Made by a program: the position numbers and the translations under genes. From contig DJPI01000068.1 of NCBI GenBank assembly GCA_002438505.1, positions 1 to 41,563 on the forward strand: DNA of 41,563 nucleotides, in the 5' to 3' direction. The notes beneath the pieces are model-generated. The model did not search any database and was not told where the DNA came from. It saw only the letters and a program-made list of their open reading frames with translations. Below, piece after piece: positions 8,286 to 15,668 of the stretch. This stretch comes from Ruminococcaceae bacterium UBA6416. GTDB lineage: Bacteria; Bacillota; Clostridia; Oscillospirales; Acutalibacteraceae. The stretch's first letter is position 1; each line of letters opens with the position of its first letter.

Positions 8286-8301
8286 GCGCAAGATATTGTG
8301 T
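8286..8301 (+). promoter_or_regulatory. NrdR-box-like site 2
   Basis: GCGCAAGATATTGTGT matches 13 of 16 positions of the NrdR consensus. It sits 8 bases upstream of the -35 element. Its start is 53 bp from that of site 1, about five helical turns, so both sites face the same side of the DNA. The usual NrdR pair is closer, near three turns. Confidence 0.55.
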
Positions 8302-8309
8302 TTTTTCTC

Positions 8310-8338
8310 TTGACTTTTTTGTTTTACTGTATTATACT
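8310..8338 (+). promoter_or_regulatory. promoter for nrdD
   Basis: TTGACT (8310-8315) and TATACT (8333-8338) are separated by 17 bases. The predicted leader is about 100 nt and includes imperfect hairpins (CCGCA/TGCGG at 8407-8421) close to the ribosome site. No riboswitch family was recognised in it. Confidence 0.75.
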
Positions 8339-8444
8339 TGACGGGCACAGCAAAAACACCGGGCGGGGGAATCCGGAGAGCTTTCCTGCCTCGGTTTATC
8401 GAATATGCCGCAACTTCTGCGGTCTTTGGAAGGGAGAACAGATT

Positions 8445-10820
8445 ATGTTTGACGTTAAGAAAAGAGACGGAAAATTTGTCGGTTTTGACATCAACAAAAT
8501 TTCCGATGCAATCAAGTCTGCTTTTGAGGCGCAGGAGGTCAATTTTAACGATGACCTCATTGATTTTATTGCCCTCAAGGTCACCGCAGACTTTGAAAGC
8601 AAAATTAAGGACGGCCATATCGCCGTTGAGGATATTCAGGACAGCGTTGAAACCGTCCTTGTCAAGGCCGGTTATTCTCAGGTTGCCAAGGCCTATATCC
8701 TTTACCGTAAGCAGCGCGAAAAGCTGCGCAACATGAAGTCAACCATCCTTGACTATAAAGCCGTTGTTGACAGCTATGTCAAGGTTACCGACTGGCGTGT
8801 TAAGGAGAATTCAACCGTGACCTATTCCGTGGGCGGCCTCATTCTCAGCAATTCCGGCGCCATTACTGCAAACTACTGGCTTTCGGAAATCTATGATGAA
8901 GAGATTGCAAACGCCCACAAGAGCGGCGATATTCACCTTCATGACCTTTCAATGCTCACCGGTTATTGCGCCGGCTGGTCGCTCAAGCAGCTCATTAAAG
9001 AGGGTCTCGGCGGAGTGACGGGAAAAATCACCTCCGCTCCGGCGAAGCACCTTGCAACTCTCTGCAACCAGATGGTCAACTTCCTCGGAATCATGCAGAA
9101 CGAATGGGCGGGCGCTCAGGCTTTTTCATCGTTTGACACCTATCTTGCTCCGTTTGTAAAATCTGACAACCTCACCTATGACCAGGTCAAAAAGTGCATT
9201 GAGTCCTTCATTTACGGCGTTAACACTCCCTCACGCTGGGGCACTCAGGCTCCGTTTTCAAACATCACCCTTGACTGGATTGTTCCCGATGACCTTGCGG
9301 AGCTTAACGCAATCGTTGGCGGAAAAGAGATGCCGTTCAAGTATAAGGACTGCAAAAAAGAGATGGACATGGTTAACAAGGCGTTCATTGAAACCATGAT
9401 TGAGGGCGATGCAAACGGAAGAGGATTTCAATATCCGATTCCGACTTACTCAATTACCAAGGACTTTGACTGGTCAGACACAGAGAACAACAAGCTTCTC
9501 TTTGAAATGACTTCAAAATACGGCACTCCGTACTTCTCAAACTATGTCAACAGTGACATGGCTCCGAGTGATATCCGCAGTATGTGCTGCCGCCTGCGCC
9601 TTGATTTGCGCGAGCTGCGCAAAAAATCCGGAGGCTTCTTCGGCAGCGGTGAAAGCACCGGCTCTGTCGGCGTTGTAACAATCAATCTTCCGAGGATTGC
9701 ATATCTCGCTTCCGATAAGGCGGACTTCTATGAAAGACTCGATCACCTCATGGATATCTCCGCGCGCTCGCTCAAGGTTAAAAGAACAATCATAACAAAG
9801 CTCCTTGATGAGGGTCTTTATCCTTATACAAAGCGTTATCTCGGAACTTTTGCAAACCACTTTTCAACCATCGGCCTTATCGGCATGAACGAGGTTGGTC
9901 TCAATGCAAAGTGGCTCCACGCAGACCTGACTCACAAGGAAACTCAGGACTTTGCAAAAGAAGTTCTCGATCATATGAGAGAGCGCCTTTCGGACTATCA
10001 GGAGCAGTACGGCGATCTGTATAACCTCGAGGCCACTCCGGCGGAAAGCACAACTTATCGCTTTGCAAAGCATGACGTTGAGCAGTATCCGGACATCATC
10101 ACTGCGGCGGAAGAGGGCGGAACTCCGTATTACACCAACTCCTCGCATCTTCCCGTTGGCTATACCGAAGATATTTTTGCGGCTCTTGATATTCAGGATG
10201 ACCTCCAGACCCGTTATACCTCAGGAACCGTTTTCCACGCTTTCCTTGGCGAAAAGCTCCCGAATTGGAGAGCTGCAGCAAAGCTTGTTAAAAAAATTGC
10301 CGATAACTATAAGCTTCCCTATTACACCCTTTCACCGACATATTCTGTCTGCAAGGATCACGGCTATCTTGTCGGCGAGCAGCACACCTGCCCTGTCTGC
10401 GGAGGCGAAACCGAGGTTTACAGCCGCATCACCGGTTATTACCGTCCCGTCCGCAACTGGAATGACGGCAAGAGCCAGGAGTTTAAAGACAGAAAGGTTT
10501 ATGACCTCACAAAGTCCACTGCTCCGGAGAGTGTGAAAAAGCAGCAGGAAAAAGAGACGGAAAAGGAGTTCTCTTCAGTAGGCGATGGAACCTTCCTTTT
10601 TGCAACAAGAACCTGTCCGAACTGCAAGATGGCGGAAACTTTTTTGAACAAGGCCGGAATTTCCTTTGAAAAAATCTATGCCGAGGAGAATCCCGAGGTG
10701 ACAAAGAAGTTCGGCGTAACAATGGCTCCGACTCTTGTTATTGTGAACGGCAGTGACGTTCAAAAAATCGGCAATGTTTCAAATATCAGAAAGTATATTG
10801 AAACCGTCTGTGTTCAGTGA
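8445..10820 (+). CDS. nrdD: Class III anaerobic ribonucleoside-triphosphate reductase with fused glutaredoxin-like domain
   Basis: This 791-residue protein reduces ribonucleoside triphosphates to deoxy forms anaerobically, using a glycyl radical made by NrdG. Residues 1-95 form an ATP-cone regulatory domain. The 10-stranded barrel contains SMCCRLRLDLRELRKKSGG and STGSVGVVTINLPR. A zinc-type CPVC pair is at C649/C652, and the radical glycine is G664 in RITGYYRPVRNWN. After a charged linker, residues 712-791 form a glutaredoxin/thioredoxin-like domain with C724-PN-C727 and MAPTLVIVNG. This suggests a built-in dithiol reductant. ATG 8445 follows AGGGAG; in-frame codons further upstream cross the promoter and are rejected. 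trxB lies just downstream. Confidence 0.93.
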   Translation: MFDVKKRDGKFVGFDINKISDAIKSAFEAQEVNFNDDLIDFIALKVTADFESKIKDGHIAVEDIQDSVETVLVKAGYSQVAKAYILYRKQREKLRNMKSTILDYKAVVDSYVKVTDWRVKENSTVTYSVGGLILSNSGAITANYWLSEIYDEEIANAHKSGDIHLHDLSMLTGYCAGWSLKQLIKEGLGGVTGKITSAPAKHLATLCNQMVNFLGIMQNEWAGAQAFSSFDTYLAPFVKSDNLTYDQVKKCIESFIYGVNTPSRWGTQAPFSNITLDWIVPDDLAELNAIVGGKEMPFKYKDCKKEMDMVNKAFIETMIEGDANGRGFQYPIPTYSITKDFDWSDTENNKLLFEMTSKYGTPYFSNYVNSDMAPSDIRSMCCRLRLDLRELRKKSGGFFGSGESTGSVGVVTINLPRIAYLASDKADFYERLDHLMDISARSLKVKRTIITKLLDEGLYPYTKRYLGTFANHFSTIGLIGMNEVGLNAKWLHADLTHKETQDFAKEVLDHMRERLSDYQEQYGDLYNLEATPAESTTYRFAKHDVEQYPDIITAAEEGGTPYYTNSSHLPVGYTEDIFAALDIQDDLQTRYTSGTVFHAFLGEKLPNWRAAAKLVKKIADNYKLPYYTLSPTYSVCKDHGYLVGEQHTCPVCGGETEVYSRITGYYRPVRNWNDGKSQEFKDRKVYDLTKSTAPESVKKQQEKETEKEFSSVGDGTFLFATRTCPNCKMAETFLNKAGISFEKIYAEENPEVTKKFGVTMAPTLVIVNGSDVQKIGNVSNIRKYIETVCVQ

Positions 10821-10840
10821 TTAAAACAAAAAGTAAATAT

Positions 10841-10870
10841 AAATATGCCCGATGAAAGTCGGGCATATTT
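10841..10870 (+). terminator. perfect hairpin between nrdD and trxB
   Basis: AAATATGCCCGA (10841-10852) pairs perfectly with TCGGGCATATTT (10859-10870) around a 6-base loop. The arm ends in UUU but GCGG follows, so it may stop only part of transcription and set the nrdD:trxB ratio. Confidence 0.55.
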
Positions 10871-10893
10871 GCGGTATTGAAAGGTGAAAAAGA

Positions 10894-11802
10894 ATGTATG
10901 ATATAGTGATAATCGGAGCAGGCCCGGCCGGGCTGACCGCTGCGGTCTATGCAAGACGCGCGGAAAAAAGCGTCCTCGTTGTTGAAAAGGAGACTTTCGG
11001 CGGCCAGATTACCCATTCTCCGAAAGTTGAAAATTACCCCGGAACGCTCAGAATGAGCGGCAATGAGTTTGCGGAAAAGCTTGTTGACCAGGCGCTTGCC
11101 CTCGGTGCTGAAATTGAGCTTGATGAAATCACCTCAATAGAAGCCGAAGGCAAGATAAAAAAGGTAGTTGGAAAAAACGCTGTCTATGAAGCAAAAAGCG
11201 TTATTATCGCCTCCGGTTCAAAGCACAGAACCCTCGGAGCGGAAAACGAGGAAAGGTTTGTCGGCGCCGGTGTTTCATATTGCGCGGTCTGTGACGGCGC
11301 GTTTTATAAAGACAGGGAGGTTGCCGTTATCGGCGGCGGAAACACTGCGCTTCAGGAGGCCGTCATGCTCAGTGAGCTTTGCAAAAAGGTTACGCTTGTT
11401 CAGAACCTTGCGTTCTTTACGGGCGAAAAGAAGCTGCTTGACCTGCTTGAAAAAAAGGAAAATGTGGAATTTATCACAAATTCCGTTGTCTGCGCGATTG
11501 ACGGCGATGATTCGCTGTCGTCAATCAGGATTATCAATACAGAGACAAAAGAGGAAAGAACACTTTTTGTTGACGGAATTTTTGTTGCAATAGGACAAAA
11601 GCCTGAAAACGAGCCGTTCAGGGCTGTTTCAAGCCTTGATGATTACGGCTATATCATTTCAGGCGAGGAATGTGAAAGCGGAACAGAAGGCGTTTTTGTT
11701 GCAGGAGACTGCCGGACAAAGCGCGTGCGCCAGATTGCAACCGCCGTTGCGGACGGAGCCGTTGCTGCCGTTAATGCCTGCAAGTTTGTTGATTCGCTTT
11801 AA
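10894..11802 (+). CDS. trxB: Thioredoxin reductase family flavoprotein
   Basis: This 302-residue FAD- and NAD(P)H-binding disulfide reductase has GAGPAG (8-13) for FAD, the redox-active C130-AV-C133 followed by DG, the second dinucleotide motif VIGGGNTALQEA near residue 148, and the C-terminal FAD block VFVAGDCRTKRVRQIATAVADGA. Length and order match low-molecular-weight TrxB. Its place directly after NrdD with a fused redoxin suggests that it supplies electrons to that domain. No free thioredoxin gene is seen here. GAAAGGTGA precedes the ATG. Whether it prefers NADPH, NADH or ferredoxin cannot be decided. Confidence 0.9.
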   Translation: MYDIVIIGAGPAGLTAAVYARRAEKSVLVVEKETFGGQITHSPKVENYPGTLRMSGNEFAEKLVDQALALGAEIELDEITSIEAEGKIKKVVGKNAVYEAKSVIIASGSKHRTLGAENEERFVGAGVSYCAVCDGAFYKDREVAVIGGGNTALQEAVMLSELCKKVTLVQNLAFFTGEKKLLDLLEKKENVEFITNSVVCAIDGDDSLSSIRIINTETKEERTLFVDGIFVAIGQKPENEPFRAVSSLDDYGYIISGEECESGTEGVFVAGDCRTKRVRQIATAVADGAVAAVNACKFVDSL

Positions 11803-11811
11803 GTGTCCCTC

Positions 11812-11840
11812 TTGACTTTTTTCATTTTTGCTCCTATACT
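11812..11840 (+). promoter_or_regulatory. promoter for the SDR gene
   Basis: TTGACT (11812-11817) and TATACT (11835-11840) are 17 bases apart. The element begins 10 bases after the trxB stop. It closely resembles the nrdD promoter (TTGACTTTTTT and TATACTT in both). Confidence 0.75.
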
Positions 11841-11890
11841 TTAAAAGGATAAAATCCGAAGCAAAACAAATCATGAAAGGATTGATAGTA

Positions 11891-12634
11891 ATGCTCAAAG
11901 GAAAAGTTGCAATCGTCACCGGCGGAACGCGCGGAATTGGTCTTGCCGTTGTCCGTGCGTATCTTCAAAACGGCGCAAAAGTTGCCCTTTTCGGAAGCCG
12001 AAAGGAAACCGTTGATAAAGCTCTTGCTGAACTAAAAAACGAAAACGCCTCATATGAGGTTATCGGAATGTATCCGGATCTCACCGATTTTGACGCGCTT
12101 GACGCCGCAGTTAAGGAAGTTGTGAAAACTTTTGGAAAAATTGATATCCTCGTCAATAACGCAGGAATTTCCGCAAGGGAGCCTCTCTCTCAGTATACAC
12201 CGGAGAATTTCAAAAAGATTATGGATCTTAATGTTACTGCCGTTTTCAACGGCTGCAAGGCTGTTGAGCCGTTCATGCGTGAGGCAAAAAGCGGCTGCAT
12301 AATCAACACAAGTTCAATGGTCAGCCTTTACGGCCAGCCCAGCGGCGTCGGTTATCCGACAAGCAAGTTTGCTGTTAACGGTCTCACAAGAAGCCTTGCA
12401 CGCGAACTTGGCCGCGCAGGCATCAGAGTCAATGCCGTTGCTCCCGGCGTAACACGCACAGACATGGTTGCCGCCCTGCCTCCGGAGATGGTTGAAAGGG
12501 TTGCCGCGCCGATTCCCCTTGGCCGCATCGGCGAGCCGGAGGAAGTTGCGAATGTTTTCCTTTTCCTTGCGAGTGATATGGCAAGCTATGTCACCGGAGA
12601 CGTTATCTCCGTTGACGGCGCAGCGCAAACCTGA
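11891..12634 (+). CDS. Short-chain dehydrogenase/reductase (FabG-like SDR)
   Basis: This 247-residue classical SDR is an NAD(P)-dependent oxidoreductase. It has TGGTRGIG at the N-terminal Rossmann fold, NNAG, the catalytic serine in INTSSMVS, and the catalytic YPTSK (YxxxK). The C-terminal LGRIGEPEEVANVFLFLASDMASYVTGDVISVDGA is typical of FabG and glucose/3-oxoacyl reductase families. It stands alone rather than in a fatty-acid cluster, so it is probably a catabolic or specialised reductase rather than the essential FabG. ATG 11891 is preferred because AAAGGA (11875-11880) precedes it; ATG 11873 lacks a ribosome site. Confidence 0.87.
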   Translation: MLKGKVAIVTGGTRGIGLAVVRAYLQNGAKVALFGSRKETVDKALAELKNENASYEVIGMYPDLTDFDALDAAVKEVVKTFGKIDILVNNAGISAREPLSQYTPENFKKIMDLNVTAVFNGCKAVEPFMREAKSGCIINTSSMVSLYGQPSGVGYPTSKFAVNGLTRSLARELGRAGIRVNAVAPGVTRTDMVAALPPEMVERVAAPIPLGRIGEPEEVANVFLFLASDMASYVTGDVISVDGAAQT

Positions 12635-12649
12635 TTTTGAAGATATAAC

Positions 12650-12691
12650 AAACCAGCACCGCATCCGTTTTTTGGATTGCGGTGCTGGTTT
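12650..12691. terminator. strong bidirectional terminator between convergent genes
   Basis: AAACCAGCACCGCATCC (12650-12666) pairs with the arm at 12674-12691 with one bulged base, closing a T-rich loop. It ends both the SDR transcript and the minus-strand monooxygenase transcript. Confidence 0.7.
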
Positions 12692-12702
12692 GTTTCATGA
12701 CT

Positions 12703-13032
12703 TTATTCTCTTAAAAAACCCTTGTCCTTTTCCGGAAATTTATCGGGAGACGTGAATCTTTCAGCTCTCATATGAAGGTCATATTTTTCGCGCAATTCTG
12801 TAACGATTCTCATCATCTCAGAATTGTGGTGAAGGTCAATGGCCTCCTGACTTTCCCAGGAGTCAATCAAAAGAACCGTTTCGCTGTCCTTCATTGTAAT
12901 AAAGTATTCATAACGAAGGCAGCCTTTTTCTTCTCTTATTGCGGCGGCTGTTCCGCTCTTTTCCATTTCTTCAGCAAATTTTCGTGCGCTGCCGTTTTTT
13001 CCTGTGTAGTATAAATTAACGGTTATGCTCAT
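12703..13032 (-). CDS. Antibiotic biosynthesis monooxygenase (ABM) domain protein, YgiN-like
   Basis: This 109-residue protein has the dimeric ferredoxin-like ABM fold. Landmarks are the early FAEEMEKSG helix, EEKGCLRYEYFITMKDSETVLLIDSWESQEAIDLHH and the conserved histidines. Relatives include YgiN quinol monooxygenase and cofactor-free oxygenases. In an anaerobe the usual role may be quinone or reactive-product handling, but this is unknown. AAGGAG precedes the ATG. No clear promoter was seen in the 120-base gap behind it, so it may depend on read-through from the glycerophosphotransferase upstream. Confidence 0.8.
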   Translation of the reverse strand: MSITVNLYYTGKNGSARKFAEEMEKSGTAAAIREEKGCLRYEYFITMKDSETVLLIDSWESQEAIDLHHNSEMMRIVTELREKYDLHMRAERFTSPDKFPEKDKGFLRE

Positions 13033-13103
13033 TGTTAAATCTCCTTTCCTGCTTTTGTGTTGAAAAACACAAAGAAGCTTCAGAACGCTTCTTTTGGAAA
13101 ATA

Positions 13104-13138
13104 ACCGCCGGTTGATTTTCGGAAAATCAGTCGGCGGT
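13104..13138 (-). terminator. long hairpin after the TagF-like gene
   Basis: The arms at 13104-13119 and 13123-13138 form a 16-bp stem with two wobble pairs and a 3-base loop. On the minus strand it is followed by TATTTTCC. It lies 15 bases past the stop and may terminate or attenuate before the small monooxygenase gene. Confidence 0.65.
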
Positions 13139-13152
13139 GCTGGGTTGCATTA

Positions 13153-14592
13153 TTATTCACTGTCATATTTTTCACCGATGGGTTCGGCGGCAGTTTCATC
13201 ACCGCTTTCGTTTTCATCGCTGTCGTTGTCTGCGTCATCGTCATTGCCGCTTCCCTCAACAAAGTCTGCCGAGTGGGGGATGAGGTGATAGGGCTTTTCC
13301 GGAAGCGGCTCAGGCCTTTTGTGGCTTTCAAGTGCATCTTGGAACATGATGTTCATTATGCGCTCTGTTGCATGGCCGTCACAGGAGGACATGAATTTTT
13401 CTCTGAATGCGTGAACCCTTTCCTTGTCAAAAAGCTTGTCGATATTCTGGATATATTCAATAATTTCCGTTGTGCTTTTGACAACGGGGCCGGGAGCCAG
13501 CTCAAAGTAATCATAGTAAAAGCCGCGCCAATCAAAAAACTCGTCAAGATCATGAGCAAGGAAAATCATTGGCCTTTCAAAAAGCGAATACTCAAAAACA
13601 AGCGAGGAGTAGTCAGAAATGCAGATGTCGCTGACGCAAAGGAGATCCTCAATCGTCATTTCATCCGTGACATCACGCGCAAAGTCGGCGCAGACCTCTG
13701 GAATTGCCGGGCGCTTTCTGACAAGCGGGTGGTGCTTAAAAAGAAGGACATACTCGTCTCCAAGGACATACTTCATGAATTCCGGGCTGAGAACATTCGG
13801 TGTTCTGGCTTTTGCAACCCTTCCGCGGAATGTCGGGGCATAGAGAATAACCTTTTTCCCTTTTGCCTGCGGCATAACGGAATAGAGCGTTTCATAGGCT
13901 TTTTTTATGAAGTTTTTGTCATAGAAAATGTCCGTGCGGCTGCTTCCGAGCGCCTTAACAACTCCGCTTTCGTGGCTGTAGTTCATCGCTTCTTCATATG
14001 CCCAGATAACCTCCGGGCTGCTGACGGTGACGTTTGTGTAGCCACGGTTGAACGGATATTTGTCCATCTCCTTGCGCGACGCACCGAAGATTGCATCAGC
14101 GGTGCTGTAGCCGAATTTTTTGAAAGCGCCGCAGCCGTGCCAAAGCTGAGTGATAACGGTTTCCGGCCTGAATTTAACGTGGGAGGTGACATTTGTTGCC
14201 TCATCAAAAAAAACATACTTTGCCGTTGCAATGTCTCTGAGCATTTTTACGCAGTTTCTTCTGTAAGTTTTGCGGTCAACATAGGTGTTGCGCAAAAAGT
14301 GGCAGTGAATGTCAAAGTCATAGTTTGTGTAAAGCGTGTCATACATGAGCTTGAAGCTGTTTGTGAGATTCGGAAGCCTCAGCTCAATAAAAACAACCTT
14401 GTTTTCGTCAACCGGCTTTTTTGCGTTTTTTCTGTATGCAGACGGAAAAAGAATTTTAAAAGTGTAAAATTTATAAAGCGGATTTGTTGCCTTGATGAGC
14501 CACGCTTTGAACTTCCTGAAGTGGCGGATAAAAAAGAGATAAATCGTATATAAAAATGTGCTTTGAAGATAATCTTTGATTTTTTTAGCCAT
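13153..14592 (-). CDS. CDP-glycerol glycerophosphotransferase (TagF/TagB-like) with acidic tail
   Basis: This protein of about 479 residues belongs to the Glyphos_transf family, which adds glycerol phosphate units from CDP-glycerol during wall teichoic acid or related glycopolymer synthesis at the inner membrane face. Family blocks are QLWHGCGAFKKFGY, VILYAPTFRG, SDYSSLVFEYSLFERP and DWRGFYYDYFELAPGP. The N-terminus is basic and amphipathic, fitting peripheral membrane binding. About 36 C-terminal residues are almost all D, E, N, S and G, which is unusual. The frame opens at 14622; ATG 14592 (MAKKIKDYLQ) follows GAAAGGG at a rather long spacing. Linkage unit versus polymer role is unresolved. 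A glycerophosphodiesterase is divergent. Confidence 0.87.
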   Translation of the reverse strand: MAKKIKDYLQSTFLYTIYLFFIRHFRKFKAWLIKATNPLYKFYTFKILFPSAYRKNAKKPVDENKVVFIELRLPNLTNSFKLMYDTLYTNYDFDIHCHFLRNTYVDRKTYRRNCVKMLRDIATAKYVFFDEATNVTSHVKFRPETVITQLWHGCGAFKKFGYSTADAIFGASRKEMDKYPFNRGYTNVTVSSPEVIWAYEEAMNYSHESGVVKALGSSRTDIFYDKNFIKKAYETLYSVMPQAKGKKVILYAPTFRGRVAKARTPNVLSPEFMKYVLGDEYVLLFKHHPLVRKRPAIPEVCADFARDVTDEMTIEDLLCVSDICISDYSSLVFEYSLFERPMIFLAHDLDEFFDWRGFYYDYFELAPGPVVKSTTEIIEYIQNIDKLFDKERVHAFREKFMSSCDGHATERIMNIMFQDALESHKRPEPLPEKPYHLIPHSADFVEGSGNDDDADNDSDENESGDETAAEPIGEKYDSE

Positions 14593-14659
14593 GTATGAAA
14601 AAACACCCTTTCGTTGATGCATGAACAGTGCATAATATTGACCGAGTCAGACAAAGTAT

Positions 14660-14687
14660 ATTTTATACAAAATAAAAGATTTGTCAA
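14660..14687 (-). promoter_or_regulatory. promoter for the TagF-like gene
   Basis: On the minus strand TTGACA (14687-14682) and TAAAAT (14665-14660) are 16 bases apart. A further TATACT at 14660-14655 offers an alternative, poorly spaced -10. Confidence 0.6.
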
Positions 14688-14756
14688 GATTTGCCGCCTT
14701 ATTTGTCCGTATCGGTCGAAGTTTTGCTCCGATTTTGATGTACCGCAGAAAAATCC

Positions 14757-14785
14757 TTGATTTTTCCTTTCCTCAATGCTATACT
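14757..14785 (+). promoter_or_regulatory. promoter for the glycerophosphodiesterase gene
   Basis: TTGATT (14757-14762) and TATACT (14780-14785) are 17 bases apart. Expected start is near 14792, giving a leader of about 57 nt. Confidence 0.7.
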
Positions 14786-14848
14786 GTTTGAAAAAGCATA
14801 GATGAATATTTTTGCCGTTAGTATTACGGCTGCAAGGGAGTTTTTAAA

Positions 14849-15610
14849 ATGTCTCATATCAATGTTATTTCCCATAGAGGAGCCAATATTTATGCTCCGC
14901 AAAATACAATTCCGGCGTTCAAAAAGTCGCTTGAAATTGGGGTTGACGGCTTTGAAACCGATATCCACATTACAAAGGACAATGAGCTTGTTCTTTGCCA
15001 TAATTACACCATTGACAGCACTTCAGACGGAAAGGGCAGTATCTCGCAGATGACGCTCTCTCAGCTCAAAAATTATGATTTCGGCTCATATTTCAGCCCG
15101 AAGTTTGCCGGAACGCGGATTCCAACGATGGATGAATTCCTCTCCCTTGTTGAAAGCGCGGAAATCTCCGTTCTCAACATTGAGCTTAAAAGTCCCAAGG
15201 AGAATGAGACTGCCATCGTCAGCGAAACAATTCGCCTTGTTAAGGAGCACGGACTTTTTGGAAAGCTGATTATTTCAAGCTTTGACCCGAAGCTTCTTGT
15301 TGAAGCGAAGGAAATTGACAAAAGCTGCAAAACCGGGTTTTTATACAGTGTGAACAGGAAAACCGCCTGGCCAATGCTGCGCCATTCGGTTGAGGTTGCA
15401 AAGGAGCTTCAGGTTGACGCGCTCCATCCGCAGAATGTTTTTGTCAATGAAAAATATGTTTATGAAGCGCATGAGGCCGGATTGATTGTCAACACATGGA
15501 CGGTGAACTCGGTCAAGGATATTGAAAAAATGATTCGCTGCGGTGTTGACGGAATAATCACTAACTATCCCGATGTCACCAAAGGCATTATTGAAAAGCA
15601 TACTTATTAA
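14849..15610 (+). CDS. Glycerophosphodiester phosphodiesterase (GDPD)
   Basis: This 253-residue enzyme hydrolyses glycerophosphodiesters to glycerol-3-phosphate and an alcohol. The TIM-barrel motifs are HRGAN (H9), the metal site GFETDIHITKDNELVLCHN with catalytic histidine near residue 51, NIELK, and WTVNSVKDIEKMIRCGVDGIITNYPD at the end. It has no signal peptide, so it resembles cytoplasmic UgpQ rather than secreted GlpQ. AAGGGAG precedes the ATG. Divergent position to a glycerophosphate polymerase suggests a shared theme of glycerol phosphate recycling; this is inference. Confidence 0.9.
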   Translation: MSHINVISHRGANIYAPQNTIPAFKKSLEIGVDGFETDIHITKDNELVLCHNYTIDSTSDGKGSISQMTLSQLKNYDFGSYFSPKFAGTRIPTMDEFLSLVESAEISVLNIELKSPKENETAIVSETIRLVKEHGLFGKLIISSFDPKLLVEAKEIDKSCKTGFLYSVNRKTAWPMLRHSVEVAKELQVDALHPQNVFVNEKYVYEAHEAGLIVNTWTVNSVKDIEKMIRCGVDGIITNYPDVTKGIIEKHTY

Positions 15611-15625
15611 TGTTTAATGTCAATG

Positions 15626-15661
15626 AAAACGGCTGCCGCAAAAAAGCGACAGCCGTTTTTT
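15626..15661. terminator. bidirectional terminator between GDPD and ABC genes
   Basis: AAAACGGCTG (15626-15635) pairs with CAGCCGTTTT (15650-15659), with one mismatch and a CGC/GCG inner stem. T-tracts occur on both sides, so it serves both convergent transcripts. Confidence 0.8.
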
Positions 15662-15668
15662 AATGTAA

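Noticed and set aside
8341..8444. nrdD leader as a cobalamin or other known riboswitch
   Set aside because: The stems are imperfect and the conserved cobalamin box bases are missing.
13273..14553. Long open frame (426 codons) on the plus strand opposite the TagF-like gene
   Set aside because: It is antisense to a well-matched enzyme, has no ribosome site or recognisable domain, and is explained by codon bias leaving the opposite strand free of stops.
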